64,000 bases of DNA from CAWGET01 sp963821715 (GCA_963821715.1 CAWGET010000007.1:1-64000), one strand, 5' to 3'; numbered from the stretch's first letter, positions 18,591 through 27,600 are shown. A program made the numbers and translations. The notes: generated by a model from the letters alone, not told the origin.

Positions 18591-18795
18591 CCATGTTTGG
18601 TTTACAAATAATTTGTTTATTAAATGTTACTTGAAACATGGCATTTGTAAAGAACAGGATATTTATCTCAGCTGTATCTGAGGTGAGATAAATATAAGCA
18701 GCTTCAGTGCTGGTTTAGAAGAGAAGATTTAGCTGCAGCGAGGACATTACAGCAATGCCATCAACTGCACAAAATATTTTTTCTAATTCGCCTCC
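18591..18795 (-). promoter_or_regulatory. Structured leader of curlin operon copy 1
   Basis: Upstream of the CsgA-like start the minus strand can fold into three stems: one at 18591-18598 with 18634-18641 (ccatgttt/aaacatgg), one at 18661-18670 with 18684-18693 (atttatctca/tgagataaat), and one at 18699-18704 with 18731-18736 (gcagct/agctgc). The GGAG of the start codon lies at the foot of the first stem. A GGAGG lies at the far end (18791-18795). The order matches the leaders at 21192 and 27027, though the arm sequences of the second and third stems differ. Confidence 0.5.
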
Positions 18796-19271
18796 TTTCT
18801 TTTGTTATATAAATTATATCCGCCTATTTGTTGGAAGAGTAATGCTGAATACACCAACGGTAAATAGTATTTTAATTTTTTGTTTTTGAATTTTAGATAT
18901 AGATGTGATAAGGTGGATTCCGGTGATAGGATAAATTTTGAAATAAAAATTTGTTTATAATTTTTTTTCAATTTTTAGGCTGTAAAATTATTAATAGAAA
19001 AAGATCAATTCTTAGCAGATAAATAATAAAAAATATTTTTATATGCAAATTAATATTTAAATAAAAATGATATTTATTTTTAAAAATTTTGTTGTGATGG
19101 GAAATTTGCTTATACAGCTCACTTAATGATTTGCAAAGATAAGTCCGAAATTAATAATCAGCATAGGATCCTACTTGGAGCAGGTAGGATTTGATGAAAA
19201 GCTTTTACACAGCCTGCCTGTCGCAGACAGGATTAACACAAAATAATCACAGATTCACACTAATTTTAAAA
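18796..19271. other. AT-rich spacer between curlin operon copies 1 and 2
   Basis: About 475 bases without a supported gene. It contains a dispersed hairpin at 19212-19231 (cctgcctg.. cagacagg) followed by short cacagatt/cacac patches also seen near 22180, 27350, 29000 and 35450. The promoter of operon copy 1 should lie at its left side. Confidence 0.5.
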
Positions 19272-19274
19272 AAA

Positions 19275-19304
19275 ACTCCTCCCCAAAATTAATCGAGAAG
19301 GAGT
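19275..19304 (-). terminator. Terminator of curlin operon copy 2
   Basis: Arms actcct and aggagt with an eight-T run on the minus strand. Homologous to the terminators at 17098 and 25363. Confidence 0.8.
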
Positions 19305-19328
19305 TTTTGAATATTCCGGAATGATGGT

Positions 19329-19929
19329 TTAGTTTCTGAAGATGTTGCTCTGCACTACTTTAACGTTCATTCCGTTTCCGTTTTGAATAACGGTATAGTT
19401 CTTAGCCGCCGTTCCGTCTTCTATCTGGGTTAGGGAATTGTTATTCCCGTTCTGTATAAGAGTAAAATTTAACCCGTCGCCGGAAAGCCTCTGGTTTATT
19501 CTGTTGCCGGCTCCTTTTTGAGAAAGGAGAGCGATGATATCGCGTCCGTCGGATTGAATATCGAGTTCATTATCAAATCCGTCTTGGACGATACTGCTTT
19601 CATTCCCTTCTCCGAATTGAATAACAATGGCGTTGTTTCCCCAATTTGTCTGTGTTACTTCAGCAGAATTAGAACTTGATCCATCGCAGACCGGAAGCTG
19701 CGCGATGAAAACACCGTTCAAACTTCCATTCTGATTGACCGCGGCATGGTTAATTCCCTGAACAGCCGCTTATCTGATAAAGTTCGGCCCACTGAGCAGA
19801 ACCTGTCTGCTCAATGGAACCGCTGTTATCATTATTGATCTGAGTTATTCTGGCGGAGTTAAACTGCGCCTGAACAAACAAAGGAAACATAAGAACTATT
19901 GTTAACATTGTTTTAATCGTGATTTTCAC
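19329..19929 (-). pseudogene. CsgB-like curlin gene, copy 2, single frameshift
   Basis: GTG start at 19929, identical in context to copy 3 (GTGAAAATCACGATTAAA). A signal peptide ending in FVQAQ is followed by curlin repeats (ARITQINNDNSGSIEQTGSA). Near 19770 the frame changes by one base; the rest (INHAAVNQNGSLNGVFIAQ, NAIVIQFGEGNESSIVQ, then the shared C-terminus ending SNIFRN) is intact. One base restores a protein of about 199 residues. In curli systems CsgB nucleates CsgA polymerisation at the cell surface; assignment as CsgB-like rests on order after the larger curlin and on the distinct conserved C-terminus. Confidence 0.75.
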
Positions 19930-20019
19930 TTAAATCACCTTTTGCTATTGATTAGTGTTGAATGACATTAATGCGTAGTTTCTGCTACCAATAACATTAT
20001 TGTGTAGACTGTCATTATG

Positions 20020-21182
20020 AATTACCTAATTGCTGAAATATCAACAGTATTATGTTCATATTGCCAATAATATTGTATTCCATCACAGGCTCGAAGTATT
20101 GCTGAACTCCATGTATCCAACTTTCTGTGTTACATCAATGTCATTTTCATTGCCAGTTACGTTAACATCTGAATATGTCTTATAGCCATTCTGCATTACC
20201 GTCTACTCAGTTATCACTTGTCAGAATGATCCCACATGTAAGCATAATTTTCTACATGTACCTTTCTGACGTAATCACCATACTATATCTTCTACTTCCA
20301 AGATATTCATCAACTGATCCAGCTTATCATGAAATTGTTCAATATGCATTATCGTCGAGCTGCTCATTTCATATGCTCTACTTTGCCAAGTTTTCATCAC
20401 CTTCTGGTCTAACCTTTAGCATTATGTCCGTCATTGTAGTATACCACTGCTTAGTCATGATAGATCGTCATTATTAGCATTCCTACTTGTTCAATACAGT
20501 CTTTATTGTCATTACTTGAATTGTGACTTAGTATATAGCTTCTTTATAATTTCCATTCCTGTGTTGATTAATATTGCTTTATTACAATCTTCCTTTTGAT
20601 GATATATTCCTGCAGATGAGCTCATCGAAATATTGTGTTACCAATGTTTCACCAACACATATTATCTATCACCACGCTGTTCAATTATCAATTTCGTTTC
20701 GGTTCCAATCTTGAACACCTGTTGCTTTATTTTTATCGCCATTTTGTTCAACTTCTGCTTATTTTGCATCACCGCAAACGTTTACAACAGTTATGATTTA
20801 CTATACCGTTCTGATTAGATTCCGCTATAGTTTCATCTGCTAATCCTGTTTGCATTTCATAAGATGAACCGTTCATTTCACCTCTTTGTTCTTGGATAGT
20901 TTTGTTAGATCCGTCATCATAAGTTACAACACCTACCTGTTTTACACCTGCTGAATTATTTGCTGATCCCTTTTGCATATTGTTGTTCAACACTATCATT
21001 CGCTTACACGCGGATCATGATCTCGATTTTTATCGGAAGCTGAATTTATCATTACCAGCTTGTTCGATGGCAATTACTAGTTATCTTCATCCGAATACAT
21101 CTTGAGTTGCTGAATTACTTTCTGCGCCAATGTTAATCCGGCAAAAAACATTACATAATAAAACTACAAATAACTTCTTCAT
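20020..21182 (-). pseudogene. CsgA-like curlin gene, copy 2, decayed
   Basis: Start at 21182 with MKKLFVVLL, the same beginning as the intact copy at 27017. Frames are broken soon after (the signal peptide ending FAGLTLAQ is out of frame with the start). Pieces of curlin repeats remain: NNNMQKGSANNSAGVKQVG, TIQEQRGEMNGSSYEMQTG and, near 20130, VNVTGNENDIDVTQKVG. Many frame changes are needed. The 3' limit is approximate. It precedes the CsgB-like copy 2, as in the other operons. Confidence 0.65.
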
Positions 21183-21191
21183 TTTGTTACT

Positions 21192-21447
21192 CCATGTTTT
21201 GTTAAAAAGTTAAACATTTAATTAAATGTTACGATTATTAAACATGGTATTTCAGTGCACTGTTTTGTATTTACAGAGCTGTGTTTTTTATTTAAGTTTA
21301 AAGCAATGTAAATACAAGGCGGCGTTTGAGATTTTCCTGCCAGGGAATATTCTTTAGTTATAAAGAATATTGATCTCGCGCTGCCTTTTTATTCCAGTAC
21401 CGCAGCATACCATAAACTGCCTGCAAATTTTCTTTCTTTTCACCTCC
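21192..21447 (-). promoter_or_regulatory. Structured leader of curlin operon copy 2
   Basis: Three stems in the same order as the other copies: 21192-21199 with 21240-21247 (ccatgttt/aaacatgg, the GGAG of the start at its foot), 21266-21275 with 21307-21316 (tgtatttaca/tgtaaataca), and 21318-21324 with 21379-21385 (ggcggcg/cgctgcc, enclosing an AT-rich inner hairpin). A further small hairpin lies at 21402-21420 and an AAGGAGG at 21443-21449 on the minus strand. Confidence 0.5.
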
Positions 21448-21877
21448 TTTTAAGAACTTTTTTAATACATCGCTAATATTACAACAACCGTGCCTAAATA
21501 ATTTTAAGATATTTAGGCGGTGAAATATTCAGTTCAAAAATTTTCAAGTGAAGCTATATTTTCCTTATATCAAATTTATACTCGTCAAGACCCTGTTAAC
21601 ATTGACGTTTAAGAGTTGTTTTATTTGAGCGCGGTTTCGCTGTGGATTTGTTTTAGCCAAAAATTTACAAATCCGCAGGATCATCTTGTCACTTCAAAAG
21701 TTTTGATATTAAATTATTTAACTTTCAGGAAAGAAATTTAACTCCCGACTATTCTAATTATGAGACTTCGGCGTTTCAAAATGAGACGAAAGGACGGAGG
21801 ACGGAGAACGGGGCAAAGCCGGGCAGTCTGCAGAGAGCGGAATTTTGATTCTAAGATCTTATCAGCTTTTAAAATTC

Positions 21878-22085
21878 AACTCCTATTGGAGTTGGATTGC
21901 TTTTAATATCTATTCCTACTGAAATGTAACTCCTAACGGAGTTGGAAAAATTTAAACGTTTTGTTTCCTTCTTAAGCAAAAAATTACACTTAAATTTTCT
22001 AATATCTTAATTAGGAATAATTCCGAAGGAATTAAATTTCAGTAGAATAAATAAGCGCAACTAGGATAATAACTCCTTAGGAGTT
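21878..22085. repeat. Palindrome cluster, aactcc/ggagtt family
   Basis: Four short palindromes: 21878-21895 (caactcctattggagttg), 21928-21943 (aactcctaacggagtt), 22019-22033 (aattccgaaggaatt) and 22070-22085 (aactccttaggagtt). The second and third are flanked by ctactgaaat and its reverse complement (atttcagtag), so the group is itself an inverted pair. It resembles REP/BIME arrangements but is a different family from that at 24168-25340. The remainder of 21450-22224 holds no supported gene. Confidence 0.6.
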
Positions 22086-22224
22086 AAATTTAAATCAATT
22101 TTTGGTTCACAAAAAAACATAAACGGAGGACGAAAACGGTGGAAGGAGTTCGGTTCTAGAATCTTTTCACAGATTTGCTCAGTTTAAAATCACAGATTCA
22201 CACAGATAATAATCATATTCCAAC

Positions 22225-23774
22225 TTAACTTGCCGACCTGTCAACCTGCCAACCATTGCCGTTATCTTTTCCAGTCCGGAAAGAGACGCGTTTAATTAAT
22301 TTAGTTCTGCCGTAAACATCGTTAACATTCTCTTCAAGATCGATAACATAAATATCGGCCGGGGAAGAATTATCATTGATTTGATTATTAAAAATCACCT
22401 GCGATCCGTCGGGGGAAAATCTCGGATTGAGATCGTTAGTTCCGGCGGGTTTTCGAGTGGAAATATCGAGCGTATCGGATTTATCTACATTCATAACAAA
22501 AATATGAGAATCGAGCTGGCGCCCCGTCGGTGATTCAAATCCCGAAACGTCGCGCGTAAATAAAATCTGTTTTCCGTCAATGGAAAAAGATGGACGTTCT
22601 ATCATACCGGGTAAACTATCTACAAGAACTTCCATTCCGCTTCCGTCTGCGTTCATCAAATAGATCTCAGAATTGTACGGCTGACTTCCGATAGCGAGAG
22701 CGACTATTTTATCTCCCATCGGACTCATTTGAACTTCGCGGAAATTTTTTCCCGCGGGAGCCGCCGCAATTTCAGTTAAGCCGGAACCGTCGGAATTTAC
22801 TCTGTAAATTTTATCGTAATTGCTGTAAAGAAATCCGCCGCCGTCCGGCAGCCAGGAAAATCCTACGCCGTTATTATGAAATCCTGCGACCGGAAGAGAA
22901 GTTATTTTCCGCACTTCCGAACCATCTTTATTCATCGTATAGATGTGATAATCTACATCCCGGTTGGAAGAAAAAGCTATTTTGTTTGATGACGGACTTA
23001 ATACAGGAAACCAATCTCTCGCAACGTCGGATGTTAATTTAATTGAATCGGTTCCTTCTTCATTGGCTGAATAGATGTTATAATCTCCGTCCCAATCCGC
23101 CGCAAAAACGATCGGATTATTCGGAAGCGGACGCGTTGTAAAAGTCCAGACTTCACCGTTTGTTACATTATCCGACGAATCTTTAGCGATTACCTGCCAG
23201 AAATATGTGGAACTATAATCGAGGTCGTCAACGGTAATTGTAGTATCAGAATATCCCGAAGCTATCTCAACTTTCTCGGTTGAGTTTGATTCATACAGAT
23301 AAACATCATAAACCAGATTATCTTCTACGTCGGGATCGGACGCGCTCCAGGTTAAAGTTACATCAACCGGCTGATCTGTTGATTGATTTTCCGGAGTAGG
23401 ATTCGAAGGAGATAACGGCGCGCTGTTGGCATCTGTTTTACGCTGAAGCATAATCGTTGCGGTTGTAGTTTTGCCCGATTTTACGGAAACGCTCACACTC
23501 TTTTTATCGTAGCCCGTTTTCGTAATGGAAACGGCATATTCGCCCACGGGAATATCGGTTATTTTAAATTTGCCGTCTCCGCCCGTTACAAGCGCTTCGG
23601 TTGCCGGACTTGTAGTTATGCTCGCCTCGGGAAGGGGAGTAGTAAATTCGGCATCTAAAACAGTTCCTTCAATCGAGCCGAATAATTCGGGCTCAACAGT
23701 ATCTTCCGTACAGGAATATATAAATACAATGGAACAGTAAGTATCATCATTAATTTTAAAATGGATCTCAACAT
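22225..23774 (-). pseudogene. Lipoprotein with carboxypeptidase-regulatory-like, FN3-like and PD40 propeller domains; frameshift in signal peptide
   Basis: ATG at 23774 directly abuts the stop of the CsgH-like gene. The first 15 residues (MLRSILKLMMILTVP) are followed after a one-base frame change by IVFIYSCTEDTVEPE, a lipobox with the lipid-anchor Cys. The rest is one long frame: a CarboxypepD_reg-like domain (GSIEGTVLDAEF to GEYAVSITKTGYDKKSV), a fibronectin-type III-like domain (about 60 residues before TFTTRPLP), and a TolB/PD40 beta-propeller with repeats such as VARDWFPVLSPSSNKIAFSS and IYVIDL near the end. If the shift is real, the body could still be translated from 23547 but would not be exported. 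It probably sits on the outer membrane. A curli-specific role is inferred from place only. Confidence 0.75.
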
Positions 23775-24140
23775 TTAATTAGCTCCTTCGTTATGTAAAT
23801 TCAGCTCAAGGCTGTCTTTTGATACAATATTTTTATTATCGAAAATTAATAGTTTTATTTGATAATCGGAATCGTCTTTATTTAAAATTGTTTTGGAGAG
23901 AAAAACTTTCTCATCCGGTTCCGCGGTAAAATCTCCCGATTGTTTTGTAGATGAATTACCGGATCTCCCGGATTTGATAGTATTCATCTCGTAAGAAAAT
24001 TTTACCGTAGAATCGGAATGATTTATAAACATTCCTTTGATGATAATATCATCTGATGATTCGTCTGTATCAATCCTCGCCTCAAAATTTTGAGAGAAGA
24101 TAATTGACGACGCGAAAAATAATAATATTAAATATTTCAT
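23775..24140 (-). CDS. CsgH-like curli accessory protein
   Basis: A 121-residue secreted protein: signal peptide to about residue 16 (SSIIFSQ), then a single beta-sandwich. The order ARIDTD, IIIKGMFINHSD, SYEMNTIKSGRSGNSSTKQS, GDF matches the CsgH family, whose members in Alphaproteobacteria bind curlin and hold off early polymerisation in the periplasm. Its setting between curlin operons supports this. It is followed with no gap by the propeller lipoprotein. The identification is from motif memory. Confidence 0.65.
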   Translation of the reverse strand: MKYLILLFFASSIIFSQNFEARIDTDESSDDIIIKGMFINHSDSTVKFSYEMNTIKSGRSGNSSTKQSGDFTAEPDEKVFLSKTILNKDDSDYQIKLLIFDNKNIVSKDSLELNLHNEGAN

Positions 24141-24167
24141 AATTTTTTAATCCGTTGTTAGTATTTT

Positions 24168-24359
24168 GAAACCGTTAAAACGGTTTCCCGGTTTATTAAA
24201 TTTTAATTCTATTTCCACGGTTGAAACCGTGGGTTGAAAATCTAAAAATAGAAATAATGTGAAACTTAATACAAATTTCCCGCTTCGTTATTTAGCCCAT
24301 AGCTTTAGCTATGGGAATATGAAAATGGCAAAAATATAGAAACCATTTCAATGGTTTTC
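24168..24359. repeat. REP-like palindromes left of the RAYT gene
   Basis: Four 20-base palindromes of distinct types: 24168-24187 (gaaaccgttaaaacggtttc, type A), 24214-24233 (ccacggttgaaaccgtgg core, type B), 24296-24315 (cccatagctttagctatggg, type C) and 24340-24359 (gaaaccatttcaatggtttt, type D). The last one contains the stop codon of the transposase gene. Confidence 0.85.
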
Positions 24360-24791
24360 GGGATCCAATCCATATTTTTTCAAGAACAATTTATATTCAT
24401 CTACAAAAGAAAGATTTTTATGATGTTCTTTTTGATTTTCAATATATTTTTGAACTTCATCTATCTTACTCTCGCTTACGGAAAAGGAACCGTAACCTGT
24501 TTGCCAGGCAAATTTATTTTTTGCAAAATTGTTTTGGTTGATCCAATGTGAAGATGCGCCTTTTATTTGATGAAAAATATCTTTGATTGCATAATTAACA
24601 TTTAACAAAAACAGCAGATGGATATGATCTTTTGTTCCGTTAATAATTTTAGAGCTGCATTCAAGTTTATTATTTAATTCTTTTTCCAGAAAAGCATATA
24701 ATTGTTTTTCAAAGGATTCATTAATTAATGGTACCCGATCTTTTGTTGAGAATATGCCGTGAATCCATATTTTTGATTTTGAATGAGACAT
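24348..24791 (-). CDS. REP-associated tyrosine transposase (RAYT, Y1 family)
   Basis: A 147-residue single-domain HUH enzyme related to IS200/IS605 TnpA. The metal-binding pair is in DHIHLLFLL and the likely catalytic Tyr is in the helix VQKYIENQKEHH. RAYTs cut and join single-stranded DNA at REP palindromes and act on them in trans. The gene is framed by palindromes of the same families on both sides (24168-24359 and 24801-25340); the closest is 10 bases before the start. It looks intact. It splits operon copy 3 of the curlin array from the csgH-like gene. Confidence 0.85.
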   Translation of the reverse strand: MSHSKSKIWIHGIFSTKDRVPLINESFEKQLYAFLEKELNNKLECSSKIINGTKDHIHLLFLLNVNYAIKDIFHQIKGASSHWINQNNFAKNKFAWQTGYGSFSVSESKIDEVQKYIENQKEHHKNLSFVDEYKLFLKKYGLDPENH

Positions 24792-24800
24792 AATTTTTAT

Positions 24801-25340
24801 AAACCGTTGAAACGGTTTTTATTTATTTTATTTGTTTTGCCCCACGGTTGAAACCGTGGGTTATAAATCAAACAATTTTATGTTTTTCAGCTCAAAGCTT
24901 CAGCTATGAGAGTTAATGATAAAGAAAACAAACACCAATTAATGGTTTCGAAAAAAACGTTAAAAACAATTATCGATCCGGTTAAATTTTATTTAATCCC
25001 ACAGTTAAAACTGTGGTTATAAAATAATTCGTTCCTTAAATCATTATTCATTCTATTCCCACAGATAAATCTGTGGGCTGAAAATCTTTAAAAATTATAT
25101 GAAACAAATTAATCTTTAAAATTTCTTGTTTCGTTTTTCAATTCATAGCTTCAGCTATAGATGTATTTTCTATAAACCGTTGAAACGGTTTTTGTTTTTA
25201 TTAATTTATTTATTTACCCACAGATAAATCTGTGGGCTTAAAATCTAAATCATTAAATTTTTTAGCTTGTTTTGCAACCCATAGCTTCAGCTATGGGAAA
25301 ACAATAAAAAGAACATAATAGAAACCATTTCAATGGTTTC
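24801..25340. repeat. REP-like palindrome cluster right of the RAYT gene
   Basis: At least ten palindromes: 24801-24818 (A), 24841-24860 (B), 24891-24910 (imperfect C), about 24934-24949 (imperfect D), 24998-25016 and 25058-25077 (B variants, cccacagataaatctgtggg), 25145-25158 (short C), 25174-25191 (A), 25217-25236 (B variant), 25278-25297 (C) and 25321-25340 (D). The order A-B-C-D recurs, and variants change both arms together (cccacgg/ccgtggg against cccacag/ctgtggg). Confidence 0.85.
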
Positions 25341-25362
25341 CGTAACAAAATAAAAAAAACAA

Positions 25363-25387
25363 ACTCCTCCCAAAAATTGAGAGGAGT
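25363..25387 (-). terminator. Terminator of curlin operon copy 3
   Basis: Arms actcctc and gaggagt; minus-strand T-rich tail (TTTGTTTTTTTTA). Same as at 17098 and 19275. Confidence 0.85.
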
Positions 25388-25407
25388 TTTAATTTCCGGA
25401 CTGAACA

Positions 25408-25972
25408 TTAGTTTCTGAAAATATTGCTCTGCACTACTTTCACGTTCATTCCGTTTCCGTTTTGAATAACGGTATAGTTCTTAGCCGCCGTTCCGTCTTC
25501 TATCTGGGTTAGGGAATTGTTATTCCCGTTCTGTATAAGAGTAAAATTTAACCCGTCGCCGGAAAGCCGCTGATTTATTCTGTTTCCCGTTCCTCTCTGA
25601 TTTAAGAGCGCGGAAATATCCATTCCGTTTAGTGATATCTCAATATGGTTATCATCTCCGTCCTGCAACACATTGCTTTCATTTCCGGAACCCGCTGACG
25701 GCAAAAGCGTCTGCTGAGTTTTATCCGCGGAATTACCGCTCAACCCAATTGAACTGAAAACGAAAATCGTTACAGACTTCCATTTTGAGAGAGCGACGCG
25801 TATTGAGATCGTTTTGCTGAAACAAAGCCGCCCATTGAGCAGAACCTGTCTGCTCAATGAAACCGCTGTTAACATTACCGATCTGGTCTATTCGAGCTGC
25901 ATTATTCTGCGCCTGAACAAACAAAGGAAACATAAGAACTATTGTTAATATTGCTTTAATCGTGATTTTCAC
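25408..25972 (-). pseudogene. CsgB-like curlin gene, copy 3, frameshifted
   Basis: GTG start at 25972, signal peptide MKITIKAILTIVLMFPLFVQ, then AARIDQIGNVNSGFIEQTGS in the first frame. About three frame changes fall within 25735-25810: pieces YASLSQNGSL, NDFRFQFNWVE and NSADKTQQTLLPSAG lie in different frames. From there to the stop the frame is clean (NVLQDGDDNHIEISLNGMDI, then NRINQRLSGDG and the shared C-terminus ending SNIFRN). It lies 100 bases after the intact CsgA-like gene and is ended by the terminator at 25363. Confidence 0.75.
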
Positions 25973-26072
25973 TTAAATCACCATTTTATTTTAGTTATAT
26001 ACATACTTTATTAATCGCTTTTACGTATCCCCAAAACTAATGAGAATTACAAATGATATTTAAAATAATGTA

Positions 26073-27017
26073 TTATTGCTGCAATGTAACAGCTGTGTTC
26101 ATACCACCAGTTTGTGTTATAGTACTCGTGTTTCCACTTGTAATTGCTGTTTGAGTTGCTCCATTCAAATCACCAATTTGGGTAATTGTGAGCACATTAC
26201 TATTATCATTAGCTAATTGTATAGCTATATTACTATCATCAGTTTGGGTTATGGTCATACTATTCCCACTTACACCGTATGCATCTAAACTAAGTACAGT
26301 TTGAGTAGCTTCGTTTGAGTTACCAGTTTGAGTGATATCCATATCATTACCCTGAAGGAAGCGTTCTTGGCTAAGGTCTTGTGTAGCTTTGTTACCACTC
26401 AATTCATCCACGCCACCAACCTGTGTTATATTCATATGGTTTACACCGGCGGTAGATTGTTTCCATTGGTAAGCTTCATTATAATTGCCGTTTTGAGTAA
26501 TTGTAGCATATATATAACTTTTAGAATAACCATCAGTTCCCTGGTCATGAATAGCATAGTTTTCATTACCAGTTTGTGTTATATCTACTCTACCACTTCC
26601 ACCAACTTGAACTATTATAGCATCGTTATTTGCACCCATCTGGTGTACTTTACCATAACCATTTCTAACTGTTTGGCCATAAGCATTATAAGTCCTATCA
26701 AAAGTTCCAGTTTGTGTAATGTTAGCTAAGTTTCCTCCTCCAACTCCTTCTAGAGCTTCCTGGAGAATTTCTGCATCGTTGTCACCGTCCTGATCGATTT
26801 TTCCTTGGTCATCCGAAGATAATTGTTCGATTAAAGCAAAATTTCCATTACCACCTGAAGTTGCATCCTGTAGAATTTCACCAGTATTAGAGGAACCTGA
26901 TTGTGTAATAGTTCCATCATTACCATCACCATCTTGAGTCACCGTTGCTGTATTATCCTGTGCCATCATTATTCCGGCAAAAAACATTACAAATAAAACT
27001 ACAAATAACTTTTTCAT
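26073..27017 (-). CDS. CsgA-like curlin, the only intact copy
   Basis: A 314-residue secreted amyloid subunit. Signal peptide MKKLFVVLFVMFFAGIMMAQ, then many curlin-type units of the form I-T-Q-x-G-x2-N-x-A, for example ATVTQDGDGNDGTITQSGSS near the start and TITQTGGMNTAVTLQQ at the end. Spacing between units varies from 20 to 35 residues, longer than the 20-23 of E. coli CsgA. It contains no Cys after the signal. It heads operon copy 3, with its own structured leader and the CsgB-like gene downstream. As the only unbroken curlin, it would be the main fibre subunit if the frameshifts elsewhere are real. Confidence 0.85.
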   Translation of the reverse strand: MKKLFVVLFVMFFAGIMMAQDNTATVTQDGDGNDGTITQSGSSNTGEILQDATSGGNGNFALIEQLSSDDQGKIDQDGDNDAEILQEALEGVGGGNLANITQTGTFDRTYNAYGQTVRNGYGKVHQMGANNDAIIVQVGGSGRVDITQTGNENYAIHDQGTDGYSKSYIYATITQNGNYNEAYQWKQSTAGVNHMNITQVGGVDELSGNKATQDLSQERFLQGNDMDITQTGNSNEATQTVLSLDAYGVSGNSMTITQTDDSNIAIQLANDNSNVLTITQIGDLNGATQTAITSGNTSTITQTGGMNTAVTLQQ

Positions 27018-27026
27018 TCTGTTACT

Positions 27027-27287
27027 CCATGTTTAGTTAATAGTTAAACATTTAAAAAAATGTTACGATAATAAAACATGGTATTTCAGGATCTGCTTTA
27101 GTATTTACTAAGCTAAGTTTTTTGTTTAAGTTTAAAGCAAAGTAAATACGGGCGGCGTTTGAGATTCTCCTGCCACGGAATATTCTTTACTTGTTAAAGA
27201 ATATTGTCTCTCTCGCTGCCTTTTTATTTAGTTCCTCAGCATACCAAAGGCTGTTGTTTTGCTTCATATTTTATTTTGCACACCTCC
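27027..27287 (-). promoter_or_regulatory. Structured leader of curlin operon copy 3
   Basis: Stem one: 27027-27034 with 27074-27081 (ccatgttt/aaacatgg); the GGAG used by the start at 27017 is at its foot. Stem two: 27101-27108 with 27142-27149 (gtatttac/gtaaatac). Stem three: 27151-27157 with 27214-27220 (ggcggcg/cgctgcc, one mismatch), enclosing the hairpin 27179-27189 with 27195-27205. A small hairpin follows at 27237-27253 with conserved loop sequence (TGGTATGCTG on the minus strand), then AAGGAGG at 27283-27289. The arrangement is shared with the leaders at 21192 and 18591. Confidence 0.55.
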
Positions 27288-27600
27288 TTTTTTTTAAATG
27301 CTAGACGCTAGAAGCGAGGGCTAGATTATTAATTGAATTTAATTTGTGTGAATTTGTTTGATCCGAAAGCTTCTAAACGCGCGGATAATACACAGATTAT
27401 TAGCAGATACTCTTTATTAATCTTGCAATTTATGCTAACCTTAGATAATTAATCATCAAGAACACACGGCTTACCTTAATGTCTTCGCTTCGTTCAGAAT
27501 TCCGGACTCCTTCGTCAACGAGAGGGACTATTTGTAAAAGAACACACCCCAACCTCCCGACAAGTCGGGACAGGCTCTCTCAAGAGGGGACTTTTTATAT
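27288..27600. other. Spacer between csgG and the third curlin operon
   Basis: No gene seen. At 27541-27592 lies a repeat with hairpins cccgacaagtcggg and ctctcaagagggg, related to the one after csgF at 29094-29126; it may end csgG transcription. Patches of cacagatt type lie near 27340-27410. The promoter of curlin operon copy 3 should lie in 27290-27400. Confidence 0.5.

Noticed and set aside
18434..21000. Plus-strand reading frames across the curlin region, such as 20175-20477 and 17682-17918
   Set aside because: They lie opposite broken minus-strand curlin repeats and have no signal peptide, ribosome-binding site or recognisable domain. They result from the low stop density of the reverse complement of Gln/Asn/Gly-rich repeats.
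22500..22560. tRNA-like T-loop (gattcaaatc) near 22530
   Set aside because: It lies inside the propeller gene and no matching acceptor or anticodon stems are present.
24168..25340. Possible CRISPR-like array of regularly repeated 20-base units
   Set aside because: Units are palindromes of four different types at irregular spacing, and the spacers are not unique fixed-length sequences. A RAYT gene lies inside, which explains them as REP-like elements.
27200..27285. Leader peptide after the AAGGAGG upstream of curlin operon copy 3
   Set aside because: A 26-codon frame beginning at an ATG near 27268 on the minus strand can be read, but the equivalent frames in the other two leaders are not similar, so the region is better explained by RNA structure.
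27027..27287. Known c-di-GMP riboswitch before the curlin gene
   Set aside because: Curli are often controlled by c-di-GMP, but the conserved core of the c-di-GMP-I and -II aptamers was not found; the stems differ in order and sequence.
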